Source: RGIG4074 sp964459165
GTDB taxonomy: Bacteria; Bacillota; Clostridia; Christensenellales; Borkfalkiaceae
Assembly: GCA_964459165.1 (NCBI GenBank)
Contig: CAYWKM010000051.1
Location: 1-10,901 of the forward strand
Length of the DNA stretch: 10,901 nt
Direction: 5' to 3'
A program made the position numbers and the translations under genes. Each line of letters begins with the position of its first letter. Within the stretch, counting starts at the first letter, position 1. The notes under the pieces were generated by a model that worked only from the letters and a program-made list of their open reading frames with translations, had not been told where the DNA came from and ran no database searches. Positions 1 through 5,941 of the stretch are shown here, piece by piece.

Positions 1-1
1 G

Positions 2-56
2 CGATTCTATTATATCACAGATCCTTCAAAAAGAAAGATGATTTTGAACGATTTTT
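2..56. repeat. 55-bp direct repeat, copy 1
   Basis: This copy matches positions 96-150 with only three mismatches over 55 bp, so the two copies sit 94 bp apart. Read on the minus strand it carries TGTGATATAAT (complement of positions 9-19), the same string as the -10 region of the rarA promoter, so it may be a promoter element for a gene beyond the left edge. I see no good -35 hexamer at 16-18 bp. Whether it is a duplicated promoter or a dispersed intergenic repeat cannot be settled here. Confidence 0.75.
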
Positions 57-95
57 TTGAAATATCGACGGGGAAAATCCCTCGTTGGAAAGCTA

Positions 96-150
96 CGATT
101 CTATCATATCGCAGATCCTTCAAAAAGGAAGATGATTTTGAACGATTTTT
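96..150. repeat. 55-bp direct repeat, copy 2
   Basis: Second copy of the repeat at 2-56. The three differences include a change in the -10-like string, so that TATAAT on the minus strand becomes TATGAT here. It lies between the end of the cysteine desulfidase gene and copy 1. Between the copies (57-95) there is only a weak GGG/CCC hairpin. No protein-coding gene is supported anywhere in 1-232. Confidence 0.75.
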
Positions 151-214
151 ACGCAATAGGTTTTTTCCTCGATAAATTCACAATTAGCAATAAACTCCAT
201 AAAATTTACTTATG

Positions 215-244
215 CTTTATTCCTCTAATACTTTATTCCTCTAA
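215..244. repeat. Short tandem duplication at the desulfidase stop codon
   Basis: The 14-bp string CTTTATTCCTCTAA occurs at 215-228 and again at 231-244, a period of 16 bp. The right copy contains the stop codon and last codons of the cysteine desulfidase gene on the minus strand. The left copy lies just past the stop. It looks like a small slippage duplication that left the reading frame intact. Confidence 0.6.
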
Positions 245-1501
245 CATGATGCGGATAATTTCCTTATCCGTCTCCCTCATGCCGTCGTGCGCGAGGCGAG
301 AAACGCTCTTTATGGTATTCTCCACGCCCTTTTTGACGATTCCGTCGCCGGCAAAAAACTCGTTTCCGTTATAGAACATATTCACGCCCAACAATCCGCT
401 CTCCACCGCCGTGGCGATCTTTGCCGCGCAGCTCGCCTTCGCTCCGTCGCAGATGATGCCGGAATCGATGGCGAGCGCATTGACGAGGCAATGCGAAAGC
501 TCTCGGTATCTCCCGCCGAGAAGATAAGCGACGCCGCAGCCCGCGCCCGCGCCCGCCGAAACCGCGCCGCAATAGGCGGAAAGCGGCCCGATGCCCGTCT
601 TTAAGTGGACGGTTATCAGGTTGGAAACGCAAAGGGCGCGGTACGTCTTTTCTTCCGAAACGTTCAAGCCCCTCGCGTACACGACGACGGGAACGGAGGC
701 GGTGATCCCTTGGTTTCCGCTTCCGGAATTGATGACGACGGGAAGCTCGCAGCCGTTCATTCTGGCGTCGCTCCCCGCGGCGGCGTAAGCCCTCGCCGTT
801 ATCTTGATATCCGGCTGATAGCTGCGAAGGAGCACCTTTCCGATATTTGCGCCATAGTCGTTCCTCATCCCCTCCTCCGCAATCGCCATATTGTAAGAAA
901 TCTGTCGATCCAATATTTCCTTTACATCTTCTATTTTGACCGTATCGGAGAACTCGACGATATCCTCTACGCTGAGAAGCGAACGATCCGCCTTCTTCTC
1001 CTTCCGCTCGGAAAGAGCGTCGTAGACGATTTCTTCATCCCGTTTCATGTAGACGATGTTCGTATGACTGTCGGCGATTCTGACGCAGGAGGAATGCGCG
1101 TCGTTCTTCAAGATGACGGTAATGTCGAAGATGTGCGCGTCGTCGGGAACGACGACTTCCAAAGGAAACTCTTCCTTGATTTTTACGATCCGATCCCTTT
1201 CCCTCTCCGAAATTTTAGAGAGAACCTCCAGCTCCGCATCCGGATCGCCGCCGGCAAGTCCCGCGGCAAAAGCGGATTTCAACCCTTTCATTCCTCCCGT
1301 ATGGGGAACGGCGACGCTTTTCGCGTTCTTTAAGATGTTTCCGCTGACCTTCAAAAGAGCGGAAGTCGGCTCCCCTTTCAATAAGGTCTTTGCCTTCGCC
1401 GTCGCGTAAGCGATTGAAATCGGTTCGGTACACCCCATCGCGGGAACGAGTTCTTCCTTCAATATCTTTACGTACGCCTCATATTTTTCTTTCGTAAGCA
1501 T
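233..1501 (-). CDS. cyuA: L-cysteine desulfidase (CyuA / UPF0597 family)
   Basis: Predicted cytoplasmic enzyme of 422 residues that breaks L-cysteine down to pyruvate, ammonia and sulfide, probably through an oxygen-sensitive iron-sulfur cluster, as known for the archaeal desulfidase and E. coli CyuA (formerly YhaM). The family signature VPAMGCTEP is at residues 19-27, with Cys24 as the first expected cluster ligand. Cys311 (in AYCGA) and Cys351 (in IICDGAKASC) fit the other two. NSGSGNQG at 258-265 is another conserved block. Length is normal for the family. I chose the ATG at 1501 because AAGGAG lies 5 nt upstream; a TTG eight codons earlier would place that site inside the gene. It is downstream of cysK in the same direction but has its own promoter (1569-1597) behind a terminator. 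The older annotation, serine dehydratase alpha-like, refers to the same family. Family is confident; the exact substrate is inferred. Confidence 0.88.
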   Translation of the reverse strand: MLTKEKYEAYVKILKEELVPAMGCTEPISIAYATAKAKTLLKGEPTSALLKVSGNILKNAKSVAVPHTGGMKGLKSAFAAGLAGGDPDAELEVLSKISERERDRIVKIKEEFPLEVVVPDDAHIFDITVILKNDAHSSCVRIADSHTNIVYMKRDEEIVYDALSERKEKKADRSLLSVEDIVEFSDTVKIEDVKEILDRQISYNMAIAEEGMRNDYGANIGKVLLRSYQPDIKITARAYAAAGSDARMNGCELPVVINSGSGNQGITASVPVVVYARGLNVSEEKTYRALCVSNLITVHLKTGIGPLSAYCGAVSAGAGAGCGVAYLLGGRYRELSHCLVNALAIDSGIICDGAKASCAAKIATAVESGLLGVNMFYNGNEFFAGDGIVKKGVENTIKSVSRLAHDGMRETDKEIIRIMLEE

Positions 1502-1554
1502 AAAAACTCCTTCGCTCGGTATCAATCAACGAAAAGCAAATCCGCGCGATTTTC

Positions 1555-1597
1555 CTTCATGATGAAGTATTATATCAAAAAACTCCCGTCTTTGCAA
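1555..1597 (-). promoter_or_regulatory. Promoter of the cysteine desulfidase gene, with palindrome at the start site
   Basis: On the minus strand, TTGCAA (complement of 1592-1597), a 17-bp spacer and TATAAT (complement of 1569-1574) form a near-consensus sigma-A promoter. The predicted start is near 1562, about 60 nt before the ATG. A perfect inverted repeat CTTCA-TGA-TGAAG at 1555-1567 covers the start site and could be an operator, but no matching regulator is visible in the window. Confidence 0.75.
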
Positions 1598-1615
1598 TCC
1601 TTTTTTCTTTTAGTA

Positions 1616-1657
1616 AAAAAGAATCCGTCGCCCGCAAACGGAAAACGGATTCTTTTT
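1616..1657 (-). terminator. Intrinsic terminator after cysK
   Basis: A perfect 13-bp inverted repeat, AAAAAGAATCCGT at 1616-1628 with its complement at 1645-1657, encloses a 16-nt loop. It lies about 40 nt past the cysK stop codon. With A-runs on one side and T-runs on the other, it could work in both directions. It separates cysK from the cyuA promoter, which begins about 20 bp further on. Confidence 0.9.
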
Positions 1658-1696
1658 ATTCAATCGGAAAATTTTATGATAGCCGTCGTCCTTTCG

Positions 1697-2626
1697 TTAA
1701 TCTGCGAAAAGCGGAGTGGAAAGATATCTGTCTCCGGTATCGGGAAGAAGGACGACGATCGTCTTTCCCTTGTTTTCGGGTCTCCTCGCCACTTGTATGG
1801 CCGCCCACAGCGCCGCGCCGGAAGAAATGCCGACGAGAACGGCTTCCGTCCTGCCGAACGCTTTGCCGGTAGCGAAAGCGTCCTCGTTTTCAACGGCGAT
1901 AATTTCGTCGTAAATGCTCGTGTTGAGCGTATCGGGAACAAAGCCCGCGCCGATTCCTTGGATTTTATGAGGTCCCGCCACCCCCTTGGAGAGAACGGGG
2001 GAACCCGCCGGCTCAACCGCGACGACCTTTACGTCGGGATTTTGAGACTTTAAGTATTCTCCTACGCCCGTGACGGTGCCGCCGGTACCCACGCCCGCAA
2101 TAAAGATATCGACGTCCCCTTCCGTATCCTTCCAGATCTCGGGACCGGTCGTCTCTCTGTGTGTTTTGGGATTGGCGGGATTGACGAATTGCCCGGGAAT
2201 GAAGCTGTCGGGCGTCGTCTCGAAGAGCTCGTTTGCCTTTGCGATCGCCCCCTTCATTCCCTTCGCGCCGTCCGTGAGAACAATCTCCGCGCCGTACGCT
2301 TTGATGAGATTTCTCCTCTCGACGGACATGGTTTCGGGCATCGTAAGAATGACACGATATCCCTTCGCCGCGCCGACGGCAGCGAGTCCGATGCCCGTAT
2401 TGCCGGAGGTGGGCTCGATGATGGTTGCGCCCGGCTTCAACTTGCCGGAAGCCTCCGCGTCCTCGATCATCGCTTTTGCGATTCTGTCCTTTACGGAACC
2501 GGCCGGATTAAAATATTCCAGCTTGACAAGAATTCTTGCTTCCAGTCCGTTCGCCTTTTCAAATTTTTTTGCTTCCAGTATGGGCGTTCCGCCGATGAGG
2601 TCGATGATCGATTGATAAATAGCCAT
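1697..2626 (-). CDS. cysK: Cysteine synthase A (O-acetylserine sulfhydrylase)
   Basis: PLP enzyme of 309 residues, the usual CysK length, that makes L-cysteine from O-acetylserine and sulfide in the cytoplasm, the last step of sulfur assimilation. Lys46 in NPAGSVKDR is the expected PLP-binding lysine. TSGNTG at 73-78 is the substrate-binding loop, and GVGTGGT at 178-184 is the PLP phosphate loop. The conserved QGIGAGFVP and GISSGAA blocks are also present. The ATG at 2626 has AAGGAG 9 nt upstream and starts with the typical CysK N-terminus (IIDLIGGTP). It has a strong promoter (2855-2883), a leader of about 220 nt with possible regulatory elements, and its own terminator. CysM is a possible alternative, but the sequence resembles the A type. 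No cysE serine acetyltransferase gene is adjacent. Confidence 0.96.
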   Translation of the reverse strand: MAIYQSIIDLIGGTPILEAKKFEKANGLEARILVKLEYFNPAGSVKDRIAKAMIEDAEASGKLKPGATIIEPTSGNTGIGLAAVGAAKGYRVILTMPETMSVERRNLIKAYGAEIVLTDGAKGMKGAIAKANELFETTPDSFIPGQFVNPANPKTHRETTGPEIWKDTEGDVDIFIAGVGTGGTVTGVGEYLKSQNPDVKVVAVEPAGSPVLSKGVAGPHKIQGIGAGFVPDTLNTSIYDEIIAVENEDAFATGKAFGRTEAVLVGISSGAALWAAIQVARRPENKGKTIVVLLPDTGDRYLSTPLFAD

Positions 2627-2677
2627 AGATTTCTTCTCCTTATATTTTTTTGATTTTATTTTATAATCTTCTGCGAT

Positions 2678-2768
2678 ACGTATTCCCTAACGTATTCCCA
2701 CTTCGGTTCCTTTTCTTTAACCCTTTATTTTATCCCCTGTTTGTCAACATCGTTCCGACAATACGTTA
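2678..2768 (-). promoter_or_regulatory. Inverted and direct repeats in the cysK leader
   Basis: A perfect 9-bp inverted repeat, TAACGTATT at 2688-2696 with its complement at 2760-2768, would form a stem around about 60 nt in the cysK leader RNA. The 3' part is embedded in a direct repeat ACGTATTCCC at 2678-2687 and 2690-2699 (12-bp period), whose second half could pair differently because ATACGTAT is self-complementary. There is no U-run after the stem, so this does not look like an intrinsic attenuator. Protein binding or control of translation is possible. The repeats are seen directly; the function is inferred. Confidence 0.4.
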
Positions 2769-2800
2769 TCTCTTCTCTGATTGATTACACTCTGCTTCAT
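2744..2800 (-). CDS. Possible 18-residue leader peptide of cysK ending in Cys
   Basis: An ATG at 2800 opens a reading frame encoding MKQSVINQRRDNVLSERC, followed by TGA. It begins about 48 nt after the predicted cysK transcription start, and AAGGACGGAG just upstream could serve as a ribosome binding site (AAGGA 7 nt before the ATG). Codons 12-14 overlap the 5' arm of the leader inverted repeat (2760-2768), and the last codon is Cys. Stalling at this Cys codon when cysteine is scarce could alter leader folding and so affect cysK. A frame this short can arise by chance and a single Cys codon is weak evidence, so this is a low-confidence call. Confidence 0.25.
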   Translation of the reverse strand: MKQSVINQRRDNVLSERC

Positions 2801-2823
2801 AGCTCCGTCCTTTTTTCTACTTT

Positions 2824-2883
2824 ACCTACATGATTCGTAGGTTTTATTGCTTATACTATACATCTTATTCGACGTTTTGTCAA
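2824..2883 (-). promoter_or_regulatory. cysK promoter with operator-like palindrome
   Basis: On the minus strand, TTGACA (complement of 2878-2883), exactly 17 bp, then TATAGT (complement of 2855-2860) make a strong sigma-A promoter with a predicted start near 2848. Just downstream, ACCTAC (2824-2829) and GTAGGT (2837-2842) form a 6-bp inverted repeat with a 7-bp spacer, at about +6 to +24. That position suits a repressor. Rrf2-family regulators such as CymR and IscR control cysteine genes in Firmicutes from imperfect palindromes of about this size, but assigning this site to such a protein is inference. Confidence 0.7.
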
Positions 2884-3029
2884 CCGTATTTTATAACTTT
2901 TTTGATTTTTTTGTTCAAACTTTTTATTTTTTTATATATAGTATATTATTCGACGCATAGTATACTATATCATGTATCCCTTTTAAATGAACCGCGAGGA
3001 ATTTTCTTATTTATAAAAATTTTTCCTCA
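2884..3029. other. AT-rich intergenic spacer
   Basis: Strongly A+T-rich spacer between the cysK promoter and the terminator of the LRR lipoprotein gene. It contains a perfect 12-bp palindrome ATAGTATACTAT at 2957-2968. TATTCGACG at 2947-2955 repeats the TATTCGACG of the cysK promoter spacer (2866-2874), 81 bp away, suggesting an old partial duplication of the promoter region. No gene or convincing second promoter is seen. Confidence 0.4.
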
Positions 3030-3056
3030 AAAAAAGCACAGACCTCCCGTCTGTGC
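3030..3056 (-). terminator. Intrinsic terminator of the LRR lipoprotein gene
   Basis: An 8-bp GC-containing stem (GCACAGAC at 3036-3043, complement at 3049-3056) with a 5-nt loop is followed on the minus strand by a run of six T (complement of 3030-3035). It starts 29 nt after the stop codon of the gene at 3086-4330. Confidence 0.92.
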
Positions 3057-3085
3057 CGAAAAAATTTTTTTCTTATGCGAAATTT

Positions 3086-4330
3086 TTAAATTTTCTTCGC
3101 CCAATAATAATCGAGATATTCGCCCGTCAGATATCCTGCGTTGAGGAGGGAATCCTTCAACGTCACAGAAGATCCCTTTTCGCCCGTATTTTCATAAGAA
3201 ACGTCGCGGTAAATCAACCATGAAGAAGGATTTTCAAACTCGAAGCTCTTTAAAGAAGAACACTCGTAAAAAGCGCGAGCGGAAATATTTCTTAAATAAC
3301 AAGGAACCGTTATATTCTCTATCGCCGTACAATAGGCGAAAGCCATATAACCGATCTCCCTCAGAGATTCGTCGAAAACGATTTCATTCAGGGATATACA
3401 GTTGAAGAATGCGCCGTACGATATCGAACGGATCCCCTCTCCCAAGGAAACGTTTTTCAGGGACGTGCAATTTGCAAACGACCTTGCTTCCACGCCGGTC
3501 AACCCGTCTCCGAGAACCGCCTCCTTCAGCGAAGAACAGCCGTAAAAGCTCTCTTCTCCGAGAAAGCCCAATCCGGAGCCGTCTACGCTCGAAGATAAAT
3601 TCTCGCAGTTTTTAAAAGCTTTCTCTCCAATGGAAAATATCGCGGGCGAAAAGGAGAATTTTTCCAGCTCGCCGCACTCTAAAAACGCTCTGCTCCCGAC
3701 GCTTTCCAAATATTCCCCGCCGACGATTTCCTTTACCGAAGAAAAGGCAAAGGCATTGTCCCCAATTACATCTACCGTTACCGGAACGACGACCGAATCG
3801 ATCTGCTTCTTTCCGTAAAATGCGCTCGCGCCGATTTCCGTCACCGGTTCCCCTTCGTATACGACGGGAATAACGACGTTCGCCTCCGTTCCATTATAGC
3901 CTGAAACGACGTAATAGCCGCCCGATTTATTATAGGTATAGGAAAGCCCTTCCGTTCCTTCCTCTACCCCGCCGCAAATCGTGCAAACGCCGTCTACAAA
4001 ATCGTGTGTCATTGGTACGTAATCTTCATAAAAAATTTGTCCGCATTTCTTACAAACGGATCTCAAATATCCGGACGAATGGCAGGTAGGTTCTATCCAC
4101 TCCTCGTCCCAATCCGTCCAGGCCGTACCGTGACCCGTTCGGAAAGCGTAAAGCGTTTTGGTTTTCGTCCGCCCGCATATTTTGCATTGAAGAACCTCCT
4201 CCCCGTTCTTTACGCACGTCTTCGGCGTCAGGGAGACGACCTCGTAATCGTGCGCATGACAGGAAGAAAAGGTTCCCAAAAACAAAACGGACAACGCCGT
4301 TGCGACGGCGATCCAATGTTTTTTCGACAT
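3086..4330 (-). CDS. Predicted surface lipoprotein with BspA-type leucine-rich repeats
   Basis: 414 residues. Residues 1-23 form a signal peptide (Lys-Lys, then a hydrophobic stretch) ending before Cys24 in the string FSSC. This resembles a lipobox, although Phe at -3 is not ideal, so lipid anchoring outside the membrane is likely but not certain. Two Cys-rich repeats follow with the pattern C-x9-CxxC-x(12-14)-H: Cys39/49/52/His67 and Cys83/93/96/His109, plus a half repeat at Cys116/119. A linker with GTEGLSYT comes next, then about nine BspA-type LRRs (LRR_5-like, IG..AF.....L..V pattern) from about 165 to 370, and a short tail. The ATG at 4330 is preceded by AAAGGA at 7 nt. The gene stands alone, with its own promoter and terminator. 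It has the same domain order as the much larger protein at 7720-10901. BspA-type LRR proteins are linked to adhesion and host contact; the ligand is unknown. Confidence 0.88.
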   Translation of the reverse strand: MSKKHWIAVATALSVLFLGTFSSCHAHDYEVVSLTPKTCVKNGEEVLQCKICGRTKTKTLYAFRTGHGTAWTDWDEEWIEPTCHSSGYLRSVCKKCGQIFYEDYVPMTHDFVDGVCTICGGVEEGTEGLSYTYNKSGGYYVVSGYNGTEANVVIPVVYEGEPVTEIGASAFYGKKQIDSVVVPVTVDVIGDNAFAFSSVKEIVGGEYLESVGSRAFLECGELEKFSFSPAIFSIGEKAFKNCENLSSSVDGSGLGFLGEESFYGCSSLKEAVLGDGLTGVEARSFANCTSLKNVSLGEGIRSISYGAFFNCISLNEIVFDESLREIGYMAFAYCTAIENITVPCYLRNISARAFYECSSLKSFEFENPSSWLIYRDVSYENTGEKGSSVTLKDSLLNAGYLTGEYLDYYWAKKI

Positions 4331-4401
4331 ATCGCGTTCCTTTTCCTTTTTATCTGTTTAAAAAGCTTTTCGATTCTTACGCATTTTGCCTTTCTGCTTT
4401 T

Positions 4402-4410
4402 ATTATACCA
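4402..4410 (-). promoter_or_regulatory. Extended -10 promoter of the LRR lipoprotein gene
   Basis: The minus strand reads TGGTATAAT here, an extended -10 element that can compensate for a poor -35; the bases 16-18 bp upstream are T-rich but do not resemble TTGACA. The predicted start is near 4395, about 65 nt before the ATG. The rest of the 4331-4508 gap holds no further gene. I see no clear terminator for the nitroreductase gene in it. Confidence 0.6.
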
Positions 4411-4508
4411 CGTCGAGAAAGAAAAGAAAACTTTATTTTTATGGTTTTCCCGTGAAATTCTTCCGTTTCTTGAAAAAATCGAAATTCCTATGAACGTCCC
4501 GCCGAGCT

Positions 4509-5042
4509 TCAAAAAATCTTAACGATTTCCTCCGCTTCCTTTCTCTTCGGCTTGGGCGGATCGACTGCCCGATAACCGACCGCGATCACCGCCATAAGAG
4601 CCTCTTCGTCGGGAACGGCGAACGCTTCTCTCAGGGCTTCGCCGTCGCGAATTCCCATGATGAGGGTATCCAACCCCAAATCCCTCGCCTTTAAGACGAG
4701 CAGCTCGTTTTGCAGTCCGAGATCGTACGCTCCCCACATCTCTCCCGCCTCGTTGGCGAAATTTCCATCCTTTCCCATGCCTGCTTTCCCCTTTTCAAAC
4801 GCCGTAACGACGAAAAAGGAAGCGTTCGCCGAATTGTTTCGGTTAAATTCGGGAAGGCAGGACAACACCTTTTCCTTCGCCTCCTTTGAACGCGCGATAT
4901 AGTAACGTCCCGTTTGGGAATTTTTCCACGAGGGAGCCTGTTGAACGCAATAGATCAGACGGTCGATCTGCTCTTTCGTCGCCTCGCCCTCTCGGTATGA
5001 GCGGACGCTTCTTCTCTCTTCCACCAATTCGTCAAAATTCAT
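4509..5042 (-). CDS. Nitroreductase family FMN-dependent oxidoreductase
   Basis: 177 residues, typical of the small clostridial nitroreductases. These are cytoplasmic flavoproteins that use NAD(P)H to reduce nitro compounds, quinones or similar acceptors. The N-terminal FMN-binding motif RRSVRSY is at residues 10-16. PSWKNSQTGRYY further on matches the conserved PS..N.Q..RF block. A region around GAYDLGLQN to LGLDTLIMG corresponds to the helix and loop that shape the active site. Its ATG overlaps the stop of the upstream hydrolase in ATGA, with AAGGAG about 8 nt upstream inside that gene, so the two are probably translationally coupled. It is the last gene of the rarA unit. The natural substrate cannot be told from sequence. 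Confidence 0.93.
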   Translation of the reverse strand: MNFDELVEERRSVRSYREGEATKEQIDRLIYCVQQAPSWKNSQTGRYYIARSKEAKEKVLSCLPEFNRNNSANASFFVVTAFEKGKAGMGKDGNFANEAGEMWGAYDLGLQNELLVLKARDLGLDTLIMGIRDGEALREAFAVPDEEALMAVIAVGYRAVDPPKPKRKEAEEIVKIF

Positions 5043-5929
5043 TTTTTTTCTCCTTTTTCTTCAAAGAACGAGAGAATCCTCTCGTATACCTTTTGTTTGT
5101 CCTCTTCGTTCAAAATCTCGTGCATCATATGCGGAAATTCCTCGTAAACGAAATTTTTATACCCGATTTTGTTCAACGTCCTTTTCGTATCTCTCAGCCC
5201 CCTTTTCCCGCCCGTAACGGGATCGTCTTCGCCCGAAAGGGAAAGAATCGGCAAATCGGGATTCGCGCACAAAAATTTTCCGTACCGCTTGAGCTCCGCG
5301 TCCGCTTCGACAACCGTCTTCAATCCGCCGTTTGTGAAGCTTTTCAGCTCCAGCGGATCGCTTTCGACCGCTCTCAGATTCTCCGAACTGTAAGAAATCC
5401 ACTCCGAATTTTTCTTTCCTCCGATAGAAAACCCGTTCAAAAAACGGGAAGCTTTGTATTTTCCTCCCGCGAGAACGACCATGGGATTCATGAGAATCGC
5501 GCCGACCCTCGCAAATCTGACGTAATTTACCGTTCCCGTCAAGACCAGCTTTTCGATTTCTCCGTCGTGCCTCTGTAAATAAAGTCTCGCGTACAGCGAA
5601 CCCAGCGAATGTCCGAACAAATACAACGGCTTTTCGGGATAGAGCCTTTTTATGTACCTCGTCACAGAGAGAAGATCTTGAATCTGCTCCTCGACGTTCT
5701 CCATATGCCCGAACGGATAATTTTCGTCGACGGAAGCCCCGTGTCCTCGATTATCCGATATGACGCAAGCATACCCGTTTTCGTTCAGAAATTCGATAAA
5801 CGGATAATACCTCTCCTTATGCTCGTGCGCGCCGTGGACGAGCTGAACCAATCCCTTCGGCGAGGGATGAGGAAAATAAGCGACGGCTATACGAAATCCG
5901 TCCTCCGCCGTTATTCTCGTCGTAAACAT
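5039..5929 (-). CDS. Alpha/beta hydrolase, monoacylglycerol lipase-like (Hydrolase_4 / S33 type)
   Basis: 296 residues forming a complete alpha/beta-hydrolase fold. His32-Gly33 in LVHGAHEH marks the oxyanion-hole region, and RGHGAS at 61-66 is typical of lysophospholipase and monoglyceride lipase relatives. The nucleophile is Ser108 in GHSLGS, the acid is probably Asp236 in GEDDPV, and the base is His270 in MMHEIL. There is no signal peptide, so it should act in the cytoplasm, probably on esters of glycerol or lipids; the exact substrate is unknown. ATG at 5929 is preceded by AAGGGGG about 7 nt upstream, overlapping the rarA stop region. The gap to rarA is 12 nt, and its own stop overlaps the nitroreductase start by 4 nt. 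A close proline iminopeptidase or thioesterase relative is a less likely alternative. Confidence 0.92.
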   Translation of the reverse strand: MFTTRITAEDGFRIAVAYFPHPSPKGLVQLVHGAHEHKERYYPFIEFLNENGYACVISDNRGHGASVDENYPFGHMENVEEQIQDLLSVTRYIKRLYPEKPLYLFGHSLGSLYARLYLQRHDGEIEKLVLTGTVNYVRFARVGAILMNPMVVLAGGKYKASRFLNGFSIGGKKNSEWISYSSENLRAVESDPLELKSFTNGGLKTVVEADAELKRYGKFLCANPDLPILSLSGEDDPVTGGKRGLRDTKRTLNKIGYKNFVYEEFPHMMHEILNEEDKQKVYERILSFFEEKGEKK

Positions 5930-5941
5930 AAAAACGCCCCC

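Noticed and set aside
605..1333. Plus-strand open frame of 242 codons
   Set aside because: It is fully antisense to the cysteine desulfidase gene, has no ribosome binding site, and its product is Arg/Asp-rich with no recognisable motif.
1501..1525. Upstream TTG start for the desulfidase gene adding eight residues
   Set aside because: The AAGGAG site lies between that TTG and the ATG at 1501, and the family N-terminus fits the ATG start.
2627..2848. T-box or SAM riboswitch in the cysK leader
   Set aside because: I see no T-box AGGGTGG-like core, no SAM-I core and no U-run terminator on the transcribed strand.
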